The position numbers and the translations under genes are program-made. The notes below the pieces were generated by a model that saw nothing but the letters and a program-made list of their open reading frames with translations, made no database searches and had not been told where the DNA came from. Of a stretch of DNA of 64,000 bases, positions 48,283 to 60,400 are shown piece by piece (positions within the stretch are counted from its first letter, which is position 1; every line of letters starts with the position of its first letter). Source of the stretch: Trichoplax adhaerens (lineage: Eukaryota > Placozoa > Uniplacotomia > Trichoplacea > Trichoplacidae); contig NW_002060967.1 in NCBI RefSeq assembly GCF_000150275.1, forward strand, positions 62,001-126,000, read 5' to 3'.

Positions 48283-49260
48283 TCTACTGTACTGTACAGT
48301 ACAGTACTGCAGTACGATACAGTACAACTTTACAGTGTACAGTGTACAGTACAGTACTGTACAGTGTACAGTATAGTCTCACTACAGTACAGTACAGTGT
48401 ACTGTACATTGTACAAGTGTACTGTACTGTACAGTAGTGTTCAGTACTGTACTGTAGTACTGTACTGTATGGTCATACTACTGTACAGTACATTGTACAA
48501 GTGTACTGTACAGTACTGTACTGTACTGTACTGCGTACAGTGTACAGTGTACAGTATGGTCCCACTACAGTACAGTACATTGTAAAAGTGTACTGTACAG
48601 TGTACAGTATGGTCACAGTACAGTGCAGTACTGTACAGTACTGTACTGAGTGTGTTTATTTGTTTGCAGAATCTTGTTCATCAATTAAGGTTAAGCAGAC
48701 TATATTAAGTAGGATTTGGGCAATCTGAAAACAAAATAAACACACCGTACAGTGAGTACAGTACTGGACAAGGGTGGCTCATCAAGAATTCCCGGCGATT
48801 GAAATGACATGAAACTCGAATTTTAAGACCAAATTAGACAAGTTTGCTAACAATATGAAAACATCATTTTAAGACCAAATTAAACAAACTATCAATCGAT
48901 GGACTACCAACATACTGTACACTGTACGGAGTACTTAGCCTATAGTACTGTACAAGGGTGGCTCATCAAGAATTCCCGGCGATTGAAATGACATGAAAAT
49001 CGAATTTTAAGACCAACTTAGTAGACAAGTTTGCTATCAATATGAAAACATCATTTCAAGATAACATTAGATAAACTATCAATCGATAGACCTACAGTAC
49101 CAACGGTACAGTACAGTACACTACTGTACAGTACTGTACTGTAGCCTACTGTTTACAGTACTATACACTGTACTTTACTGTACTGTACACTGTACAACGT
49201 ACACAGTCTACAGTACGATCTTACACAGTACGACCCACTGTAGAGTACAGTACTATCACT
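48283..49260. repeat. TACAGTAC / GTACTGTAC low-complexity palindromic block
   Basis: Dense runs of ACTGTACAGTAC and its permutations fill 48283-48655 and 49098-49260. They form many overlapping short palindromes (GTAC, TGTACA, GTACTGTAC). Because the motif is self-complementary, both strands look alike and open frames such as 48223-48585 (rich in Tyr, Cys, Thr, Val) are meaningless. Shorter bursts of the same motif occur elsewhere, for example at 18266, 24082-24120, 26234-26260 and 26838-26886. Confidence 0.88.
48768..49094. repeat. Two-copy 184-bp tandem repeat
   Basis: AAGGGTGGCTCATCAAGAAT begins at 48770 and 48954, and similarity runs on through CGGCGATTGAAATGACATGA and the AACTATCAATCGAT block. 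The two copies sit between the two halves of the GTAC-rich block. Confidence 0.9.
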
Positions 49261-49455
49261 CAAGGCCCTTTCATCGGTCTTTTGGCTCATCCACTTGTGC
49301 CCAATTTGATCGAAATTGTTCTCAGAAATCAATTGCTTCCCCCTTGCAAGCTTGCGATCATTCGTCATTCTATCCACGTTGACAAACTTATTATCACAGC
49401 TTGTAGCTTGATTTACGAAGTGCATCACCTCCAATTGAAACCAGAGAAAATCATC

Positions 49456-52248
49456 ATGATCAATTTGTTTTCTATTAAACAGCAAAAAAAGGAAGAAGAA
49501 GCTAAGGGAGGCAATACAAATCGAAAACGCGCCTCGGCAGCCCAACTTCGAATTACCAAAGGTAAAAATGTTTTCATCATCTTCAATCAAAGAAACTCAT
49601 TTATCCTCTTCATACTTTTTCATCAATGATGGCCTATCGCTATGTTTAAATAGGTCTTTAATCAGCCATATTACTGTCTTCTGAACTAAAATAATTGCCA
49701 ATGTCATCATTTTCTACAAAATGATGACCGCCTTCCTTTCGACTATTCTGACAACTCACTATACTGTATGACATCACTGTACTGTACAGGACCTATAGGA
49801 CGTTACTGCGCACTGTTAACTTATACAACATTCATCTTAATGTAGCCAAAGTTGATAATACAATCCATCCAAAATACTTCTCATAATGCAATAGGATATG
49901 ATACAATTTGTAATATCTTTCCATGTAGATCACAGAGTAGACGATCAATCTGGTTTAGAGTGACAACAATTCATTCTTAATTATAATCATTGCATGAGTA
50001 TAATGGTATACTGTACTACACTGACATAACTCGCATGATGGAAGCAATTTTAGCTCGACAGTTCGTAATTGATTCCTTTCTTACAGCGATAATAATGAAT
50101 GATTAACCATAGATCAATCTTCCATCTCCAGAGGGATGTTCTGCTTAACTCTGCCCTAGTAGTATTACACGATTAGCTAATCTTCCATGACTTAGAAAGT
50201 CTTAAAATAATGTAACTATGCAATAAATTGTACGTGAATTCAATCATGACTACCAGCTTGGATACCATGATATTATAGCGATAAAAGTGGGCATCAACAT
50301 AGCTCTTCTATGGTATGCATCGACGCGTAGATTAAAGCAATTCATGATTGAAAGCGTTCTATACAAAACTTGTAAAATGTGTAAGCTCTAGTTACAATCG
50401 AAAATGTTAATAGCTCAAAGTATCGATCTTGAGACGGGATACGCAGTCTAGCTCAGACATAAGCATAGCTCTTTTATGCATACAGTATATATATATATAT
50501 ATTAAAGCAATCGATGGGAAGGTGATACTAATTCAAAACTTGTAGAAGGCACAAGCCTTAGTTACAATCTAAGCGTTAATACGTCATAGTGTCGATCTGT
50601 AGATGGGAATACAGTAGTTTTTCGATCGCGCCTAATATAGAATACCAGAGCATTTTCCAACTGGGACATATCTGACCCTTCAGTGAGCAAATTGAATACT
50701 GGATTTATATTATTGTACTAATATTTTCTCGCCTATAGACATTGCATAACTTCTCTCACTGTCGATCCTATTACTATTGACTGTATCTGTTGCTTTATTC
50801 AAAATATCTAATATTGCTTCGCAAGAATCTAAACTGGATTGCCTTCCTAGCGAAACGACAGTTACAAGCTAATAAAATAGTTATTTTTTTGCCTGTACAG
50901 ATGTTAATGAATTGACATTGCCAAAAACTTGTAAGATTGATTTCCCCAATCCTGATGATTTATTAAATTTTAAATTGACGATATTGCCTGATGAGGTAAG
51001 CGATTATTCAATCTGATCATTTTAAACAGAAAATTTTACAGTAAATCATCTTAAATCTCGAAATAGTACATTGGATCCAGTATACGGTACATACCACATA
51101 GCTACTTCTCCTACATCATACTTATGGTAGTACGATGCAGTCAATATCGAAGTGATAGACTAACTTCCCTAATAGCTTCATTTTTCCATTAATATTACTA
51201 TCATTTTTACTTTGACAGGGCTTCTATAGAAATGGACGATTTGTTTTCTCCTTCAAGGTAAGCGTCATTATTCTACTAAAAATCTAGACATTTTTCGAAA
51301 GCACAAGAAATTTCTATCTACTTCTAAACGTTATATAAATACAAAGAATACTTAGATTGGTTCTTCTGACGTTAAAATACTTTCTTACATGTCTTTTNNN
51401 NNNNNNNNNNNNNNNNNNNNNNNNNNNNNNNNNNNNNNNNNNNNNNNAACGACATAGACGATTTTACACATAATACTTAATGCTTCACTAAGAATGCTCT
51501 TCGGTCCCAATATCATTTATTGACAACATTAATGAAAACACATGCTATAATACCCATGTAAACTTTCAGGTATATCATCCGAATATCGATCTTGAAGGCA
51601 ACGTCTGCTTGAATATACTGAGGTATGAGAATCTGTACATAAATGATTGTTATCCAAGTTCCAAATACTTTTTTCATAAGTATTATCCATTGGCTGATTA
51701 CTGAACTTATTCGTTCCGATAATTTAACAGTATCATTCGTACGATGATAAAATAGCAATTCAACATTTTATTGATCCGCATATAGGGAAGACTGGAAACC
51801 TGTACTGACGATTAACTCCATCATTTACGGGCTACAGTTTTTATTCTTAGTACGTTCTACTATTCGTTGATAAAATTTATTAACTTACAGGATTGACATA
51901 GTAAAATTTCCTCAGCTTTATCATAAAAGGAATTCTAAGATTTTTTCTTGCTTAACGCCATATTCTTATAGGAGCCAAATCACGATGATCCATTAAATAA
52001 AGGTACACAGTTTTGCTCAATAATTTGTACATAAACTGCTTATGGCGACAAATTACTGTATCAATAGAAACAGCATTAGTATTGGATGATAGGATTGCCA
52101 ATTTATTTCGCATTCAACCTTCCTGTTTGTTCTAGATGCTGCTGATGTTTTACGTCAGAACCGTCAATTATTTGAACAAAATGTCAGCAAAGCAATGCGT
52201 GGTGGATACGTTGCAGGCGCTTACTTTGACCGATGTTTAAGAAATTAG
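49456..52248 (+). CDS. UBE2M: UBC12/UBE2M NEDD8-conjugating E2 (one exon lost in gap)
   Basis: E2 that takes NEDD8 from the NAE1-UBA3 E1 and passes it to cullins, activating SCF-type ligases. Exons: 49456..49561, 50901..50995, 51219..51257, [missing], 51570..51622, 51786..51849, 51972..52002, 52136..52248. Landmarks: N-terminal E1-docking tail [55 protein letters not shown], the HPN motif plus catalytic Cys in [35 protein letters not shown], and C-terminal [13 protein letters not shown]. About 17 residues (family GYPHDPPKV-type segment) are absent between FSFK and VYHPN. Both flanking exons end in phase 0, and the 50-N gap 51398-51447 sits exactly there, so the exon is unsequenced, not lost. 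1.3-kb first intron. Confidence 0.95.
50298..50630. repeat. Two-copy 166-bp tandem repeat in UBC12 intron 1
   Basis: CATAGCTCTT(C/T)TATG begins at 50298 and 50464; shared blocks are ATTAAAGCAAT, CAAAACTTGTA, AGTTACAATC and GT(A/G)TCGATCT. The second copy contains a (TA)n run near 50487-50502. Confidence 0.8.
51398..51447. other. Assembly gap (50 N) inside UBC12
   Basis: Placeholder of 50 N. No candidate for the expected ~51-bp exon was found in either flank (51258-51397, 51448-51569), so the gap most likely hides it. Confidence 0.97.
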
Positions 52249-54478
52249 AATTGCTATTTTCACTGTATTAATTTTCAATCATGTTTGTATATTGTGTTTT
52301 TCATTTACTGATTATGAGTCTTCGAGAAGATATCGTACCATTATATAGGGAAATATCTTATTTTAGTGTATTGCATCGCTTTAGCTATGATTTTTGATCA
52401 TTAGAAATGCAGACTTTTGGATGATAACCATTATTGCGCGATAACTAATGTAGTTTTTTCTATGTAAAAGTAATTCCATACCGTGGTTGTAATTCTTATT
52501 CAAATGGAAGCCATATCTAATGTAGGAGTAGAGTATTTTATGAACTTCTGTACACTTGCCGTTTTGCCTCAAAGTCAGACATCAAATCATAAAGAATATC
52601 CCCTGGCTTGGTGGCTTATCGATAAAAAATCATATGGTTTACCAATTACCATACCGTAATCTCAGTTTGCTTATACTTGATTAGTACATTAAATTGTGGC
52701 TATTCGAAGCGCGCTCACTTTTTCATATTTGCTTATCAATTATATATAATTCATCGCCTCGTCAATAAGTTGACAACGAAGAGGTGATTTATACCTTTAA
52801 GCGTAATACTGTACTATTTCAACTTTGAAAAGGTTCTACTCAATGACAACATGATTGCTGTTAATGTAATTAACCAAAAATAAAAAGACTTCAATATCCT
52901 GTTAACTACTCATCATTGAGTTATTTGTTGATCTGTTCCATATTATTCATTTCTCCTAAACTAGCGGGAGTATTTAAATATACCACGGAATAATTAAAAT
53001 GACTCAGTATTATGTTTGTTATTCTTTCTTGATATTAAAGGAGCAATGTATCGGGTAAGATTGCGGAGTCAAATCAAGGATAATTGTAACACGCTTAGGC
53101 TACAAGTCCTTCATACTAATTTTGAGATCTTTATTCTATATTGCTACCTTACATGAAACTGTCAATTCTGATATTGAATTCATCGACATTTATCTACGAT
53201 GCAGAAGAGATAGATACTGTAAACTACCAAGTTGATCTATAACATTTAGCATTATCTGCAAAGCAAGCTAGGAAATATCTGCCAGTACCTATTAAATATT
53301 ATCAAATTAATTTAGTGGTATATATAACACATGTTCCATTAACTAAATGTGATATCAATCATGCAAGAGAATGCAATACTGCGTATTTACTGCGTATGTA
53401 AAAACAAACATCAAAATTATGTAAGTCACAAAATGAATTCAGATAGGAAAATCATCGATGCCTTTTAATATCATAAACATTCACAATTACCATATAAAAA
53501 AAGGAAATACGTGTATTGGTGAAAATTCAGTCAATAAAATTAAAAAGAAATATTGTACATCGGCCACGATCTTCGGCAACAACGGTAACAGTTTTGAAAG
53601 TCATACCGTTACACAAAATCACACGATTATCCAATAATCTTGTCATTCTATCTCTTAAAAAGTAGCAACATACTTTAAATTTTTTAGTAACACTGTAAAC
53701 GAAGGATACGTTAAATTAACTACAAAATAGCTAAAGCCCACAGAATAACTATATTCTACATATAAAACGTCTCACACGATTTTACGTCTCAATTGCTTTC
53801 GTAACAAAAGAATTGTCAAAATATGGCTAGATATTTATTCAAACATTGACACTAGTAATATCAGTTACTCACAAACTAGCAGCTAAATACCGTCATCATT
53901 TACATTATACGCCATTATTTGGTAATAACCACAAGTACGAGGAACAAAAAAATATTCTTAGTAATATTAATAAAAGCGAATACTTTAACTTAGTATAAAT
54001 AATTATAATCCAAAAATAACTATTTACTGGTAAGATGATACCGTAACAGTGAGTCAGCGATCTCAATTCACATTCGTAATGCTATTTAAGGTACAGAAAT
54101 TGATTAATAGCAACATTACGAATTATATCATACATGTAAACTATCCGAAGCACGCATATCTAGCTATGCATTATGATACGTATTTAGTTCAATTTCAAGA
54201 TCAAAAATGAAAGCTGATTTTATGATAGCAAAGCGATTACTACAGGAAAGCAGCGACAGCGTTTAATTAAGTATGATGCAGTTCACACTAATGTAGTCTC
54301 GACATCACCATTTGAAAATGTATCTTCATCTAATATTACAAAGACCATTGCATCGATTAACTATCCAGGGTAATAAAATTGTATTTCCTAGATAAAATTC
54401 AATTTTCACAAAACAATCCAAGATATCGCAAATGCGGTTATTAAACATGTAATACAAACCACGGATGCGAAAATTATA
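52249..54478. other. Convergent spacer UBC12 / APAF1
   Basis: 2.2 kb of AT-rich sequence. I see no conserved coding block on either strand and no clear repeat. Confidence 0.6.
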
Positions 54479-57400
54479 TTACGTCAATCTTTTTAAAATA
54501 TAAACGATGCTTTCGCTATCGATGGTTACAAAATGAGTAAAGTCACCATTAAAAAAAATATCGTCTGCATAACGACCAAATAGGCGAATTTCCTGTAATT
54601 TTTTACCATTTCTTAAATCCCACCATATCAGCGTATCACTCACAGTCACTAAATAGTTACCATCTTTTGAAAATTTACAGCAATTGACCCAAACGTTGTG
54701 TCCCCTTAATGTCATTAATTCCTTTCCCGAGTGAATATCCCATATCTACGTAAATATATCGAAAAATAGCCACATGAAATATTTCATCACTAACGGTATA
54801 TTCTCATCACTTAACAACGGTGGTTTCAATGATTTAGACTACTGATTACAATTAGCGATATATAAGTAAAAATGCAAACTAGGTGCGAATTATCAAGCTA
54901 ATTATGACATTGATTAATCTGCTGTTAGTAAAATTTTAAAGTTGTAATCCTCCAATGCATGAGATACCATAGACTAATTGCCTAAGTAAATTTAACTCTA
55001 TGCAGGCAGCACTCATTACCTTAATCGATCCATTATCGCAACCTACAGCTAAGAGTTTGCCATCGTTTGATATACGACATGATCGTACACAGTCTTCATG
55101 AGCTGTATAACTCCTGATTAACCGGCCGTCTTCACAGCTCCATAACTAAGTAGCGAATCAATATGTACAGTATCGTATCATGAGTTAATACAGAATAAAC
55201 AAAAAGAATTCAAATACTGACAAAAGTAACGCTAGTATAATCAAGAATCGTTACAGCTATCTTTGTATCATTTGTTCAGACAAATCATTATTAATACTGT
55301 ACTATACATATATTGATTTAGTAATTAAACCGATGCCAAAATCTGGGCATAATTGTATGCTCTAATTATTTCTCAACTTACTTTAGCTATTGCATCGACT
55401 GATGTTGTTATAAAACTCTGTTGATCGGGCATGATAGAGCAATCTGTAAGATGTCCTGAATGGCTATAATCATAAAGCATATTGCCAGTAGCTGAATCCC
55501 ACAACTGTTATAATGACAATACCCAATAACAAATGCATGTAAACAAAAGAATATAATATAACCTTAGCGACGAAAAGTTGTAATAATCTGTCTATTTTAC
55601 TGTACGTTGTTGCGTACCAGGAGTTATATACGTAAAGTAAATAGCCTCACAAGGTATAAATTTGTAAGAGTACTAAGTCAAAACTGCTATTCTAAAGGGT
55701 ATTAGGTAAGAGTAACTACATTGACACTGTCATGTTTTCATTAAATACCTTGGCAGTATTATCACGAGCACAAGATAAGAGCCGTTTACGATCGCCAATA
55801 AATCTAATAAAGATTATAGTGTCTTTATGGCCATTCAATTCCTGCAGTAATCTCCCATCAATGCTACTCAAGATCTACAGAAAGTTAAGTAAAACAATCA
55901 GAATAGTGAACCATTAGCCATATCAAATTTTGAGTTATTACTTAATTTTATACAGAAATTGCCGCTAATGATATCACTTCGGTTTATGTTGGTAACAATT
56001 TAAAATGATTTCAGATCGATATTAATTTCCATTGCAAGCTTACCCATATTATTTTATCAGAACCTGCTGCGGCTACTTTTGTTTGATTAGGACTAAACGA
56101 TAAACATCGAATAGGACTTTTACCGGGTCGAGTTTTCCAAATTGGATTTTGAATATTATCAGCCTGAAACAACTAAATTATCAAGCGAAGGAAAGAACTT
56201 TTTAACAAAAAACAATCAATAAAATCTTACATACAATGCGTATACAGTACATACCATGACCTCTCCATTTTCTCGACCTGACGATAGTAAGGTTTCATCT
56301 TTTGATAGGCAGCAACAACGAATTTTTGAACGACCTTCAGAATATTCTTCTACAAACTTAGAATTTAAGCCGTGATAGACCTATTCAATGCGAATTGTAC
56401 GTTAGATTACAAAGTCGAATATTACAGACGCATCTAAACGATCACGAGATCTAGTAAAGCACTCTCTGCGTTATGAAATTTGTAATAGTTTTTGCTTAAA
56501 AAACTACATTCCAACTTATCAATTATTGATTATTATTTTACACAAACCAGTAAGCTTTCTTGCATATCAGGTGCATAAATAGTTGGCTCATCATCTTGAA
56601 ACGAACAAGTGAAGAAGATTCTTAATTTAACCCTTGCAAATTTATCTTCGGTGGGATTTGAAGACCAAAATTTGACAGTTTCATCGGATGCAGAGGATAA
56701 TAATCTGGAATCATCAGGAGCATAAGATACTGACTGAATCCAACCATTATGCCCCTTATAAACTGCAACAGTTTGTCGATCTTGGATATGCCACATCTTT
56801 AAAGGAATTTCAAGTGATTCGATAAGTAGTTTGCACAGTTTATTAGGAATACAACGAAATACAAATATGTAAGAACAGAACAAATATAGTCAACAAAATT
56901 AATCTCATAATGATTGCCTGTTTACCTGTAACGCCGAGGTAGTTAATCCAGCTGCAAAATATAAACCACTTGACGAAACATTACAACAAAGAACACCACC
57001 AAAACATCGAAAGGATGCTAATTTCGATCCATCTTTAACACTTGACGTAATAACATTCCTGCCAGAAGAAGAAATAATCATCGTGTCGTTGTTGAAGAAT
57101 GCACAACTACTGACTCCTTCGTCATGATGTGTGAGGGCAAGTAAGAGGTCTTTTCGAATATCCCCAGACTGGGTATCCCAAACCTATCATTGCAGAAAAT
57201 AAGCCATAAAAGGAATAAATTCAGCATGTGAAAAAATCTATTCCTATTTCATAACTATGTGTCTAAACAAAGAAGATTAATTACTTTGACATAAGTATCA
57301 TCAGAGCATGATACAATTTTTTGACCGTCGTTTGAAAATGCACATTGTCTAACAATATCAAGATGTCCATAAAATGTAGCATAGTCTTCACCCGTTCTTG

Positions 57401-60400
57401 AATTCCATAACTATTAAACGTAATAGATGTATTAAATAGAGGATATAATTATATAGATTATTCTTATGATTTTTTCAAAAATATTGATTTCTACATTTCT
57501 TAAAATAATGCATCATTAGTGAATATATATTTAGGGCCAGGATTTATAATGTTATCAATGATAAGTTATGCACTTAATACACAAAAATCGAATAGAAAAT
57601 AATATGTCAGAACCATAGATGAAGCTAAAAGAAGTGAATGGGCCAGGGCTAATTCTACATATTCTCGAACAATAAAATAATGTATGTCTCTCAAGTAAAT
57701 ACTGTCCAGTCTATTAGTATATCTGATCAACTATCGATTTCTTACAAGATATAAAGATCAGATAAAAACAATGACTACATCTGCAATGAGTAATAGACGA
57801 TCGAGTTGCTAAAATTTGTATTTGAATATTTTTCTGATACCCTCACCATGATCAGCAATAGCGGTAAATATTGTATGCTATAAATTTAACGAATATAAGC
57901 CATTGTAACTAATGTAAGGTCACATTGCAATCGAGTAAACTTCCAATACAATAAAAATCAGTTACACCATTGTCAGTAGATTACCTTAACTAGTCTGTCA
58001 GCACCACAAGATACTATATTTGCTTGATCAGGTGAAAATTGGCACCACAACACATCCGCATCATGCTTATCATAGACTAGTTCTAAAGATTCGTTTGCAA
58101 TATTCCAAACCTGTTCATAAGATAATAGTTTATCATCAAGTGCCAGTCAAATAGGGATCAATTATCCTTTCTCGATGATAATCTGTTAATAAAATCAGCT
58201 CTTCTATGCTTCTATGAGCACTGATACTCCTAACTAGTCATAGTAACTAATTCAAATATCGTAGTCGCTTATTCATGTATCTTACTTTTACAGTTTCATC
58301 AAGTGAAGCCGAAGCAATACGACCATCTTTAGAAAAGCAACAACAGCAAACTACTTCATCTCCATGACCATCAAATTTAGCTACCGATGCCCCAGAGAAA
58401 GCATCCCATATCTGTTATACATGGTAGAATAGAGTACAGAATCTTAAATAATTGCTCTAAAAGTCATTTCATTAATATTATCTTACTCAAACGGAAACAT
58501 CATTAATCATTTTGTTGATAATTATCAATGAAGTTTACTTGGATATCCCCATTCCATGACGATGATACAACTTGAGAACCATCAGGTGAAAAGCTACAAC
58601 AAGCAGCTGATGCTTTATGAATTCGCAAAGACATCAGGCATTTATCCAATTTATGAGAAGGTTTATTACTGCAAAAGTATGAAGTCACAAAATGTTATCG
58701 CACGTCAGGCTAAGGGAGAACTAGGATTTCTTCCTGTTTTAATCAATCTGAAATACGTTACAGGCAATACTAATCAATCATGTTAAGAATCCAATTTAAT
58801 TTACTTACCACCAATTTAGATAGAACTTTTCTTGACGACGCTGACGAGCAATTTTTAAAGCCTGTTGATGGATTGTAGTAGAGCCTGTTTGGCTTATAGC
58901 CATCTGGATAAGATCTGGTCGAGGGTTTTCGACAAATAAATGACTATGAACGCTAACTAGTTCAGCAAATTTTTCCAGTAATTCTCTATCCTAAAATCAT
59001 TACAACATTTAAGTAAAAATGTTCCTATCTCTTACGATTTGCATTAAGGCGAAGTATGACAAATATCAGTTAACAATTTCAGCAGAAGCGTCGGTTATAA
59101 AAAAATTTCATAATCCTAAGTCTTATTGAAACCTATAAACTGACCTCGTCGTTTAGTAGTTTTTTAATTTTAATGTAGTCACTTAGAAGACTAGATGGAA
59201 GGGTATAAGTTAGCCTTGCTTCAAGCCACAATAAATCCGTTAAAAGTGCCTTCGCTTTACTAATTTCGTTTGCTTGGATTAAATGCGATATTAAGTTATC
59301 ATGAATATAACGATCATTTTTGAGCAGATGATATTGACCATGACAGGTAGCATCGTAACGTTCAATTAATTTTCGATGCAGAGCAGGTAGATCAGGGCAT
59401 TGTTCTTTTAAGAAATCCATCTGTAAATCATGTATACCATAGACCATCATCCTATCGCGAAATTCAATCTCTGTTCAATTTCATATTTGACCGAAATCGT
59501 TTAGTAAAACGACTGTACGAATTTACAAGAACTATAATTGTCGTAACAAAATTTGATAGACAATCTCTTACTTATTCGTATCATAATAGTGCCTTGGGTA
59601 AATCTTTGCTAATGATTTGCTAGCTAGTTCATCCATATCGTCTTCAACAAAGGCCTCATCTTTATCCCATAATATCGCTAAAACACTAGCTGGAATCTTA
59701 ACATTAGACTCAAATACCGCCAATTGTTCATATTGCTGCCTTAATTCAGGATCTAAATTATCGACACTCATGGAGATGGCTTCACCTAATGTATCAAACT
59801 GATAGCTCATCGATTTGCGTAACCTACTAACTTGACGATTTTTTAACAGTTCTAAATAATATCCCCAGCGATCTGGACGTCTCTGTAACAGTGCTCCTAT
59901 CATGGAAATAGCTAGCGGTGAGCTCTTACATTCATCAATAATAGCGCTAGCTTCAGCTGGTAATGATTCAACTGGTTGCTTAATCCATGAAGCCAAAATA
60001 GTCTTTGATTGATCCGTTGTAAATCCATCCTAAGTCAAGAATAGTTAATACTAATAAGGACTTTAAAATGATCTCTTCACAATTTAGTTTCACGTATTAG
60101 AATGCTGTAGGATACAAGCATATTACCTGCAAAGGGACTAGAACTTTGTGACCACCAACTCGATCAGCAATGGTAGAGTCACGCGTTGTTACTAAAGTTC
60201 TACAGCGTAAATTGAAGGCCGCCAAGACTCTCCAACTCCATACATCATCCAATATTAGCAACATCTTTGCATAACGACGTGCTAAAACAGATCAGGGAAT
60301 AGGAGGCATACAAGTAAGTTTATTTGACTAAATTACAGTCCGATATGACCATGAGGTAATCAATGAGAGAATCAATCTTTTCTAGTCTAGTAGTTATTTA

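Larger units (their letters stand above)
46532..49455. other. 2.9-kb divergent spacer YOD1 / UBC12 with repeat block
   Basis: Must contain the unseen first exon of YOD1 and both promoters. 46.5-48.2 kb has no recognisable gene; 48.24-49.26 kb is repeat-rich and listed separately. Confidence 0.55.

Noticed and set aside
48223-48728. 120- and 75-codon open frames rich in Tyr, Cys, Thr and Val
   Set aside because: Direct translation of the TACAGTAC low-complexity block; no domain and no splice support.
49153-49590. 145-codon minus-strand open frame with a hydrophobic stretch
   Set aside because: Antisense shadow of UBC12 exon 1 (the FFFLFLLF run is the complement of the Lys/Glu-rich KKEEE tail codons).
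35284-54478. Functional ubiquitin-pathway gene cluster (TRAF, FBXO47, YOD1, UBC12)
   Set aside because: The genes are on both strands with separate promoters, belong to different pathways and are common families; proximity is more simply chance.
56620-56700. Possible very short intron inside the APAF1 exon 56548..56796 (GTTAAATT...TTTCAAG)
   Set aside because: It would be only about 37 bp, and the uninterrupted reading aligns with the two-blade segment expected from the family.
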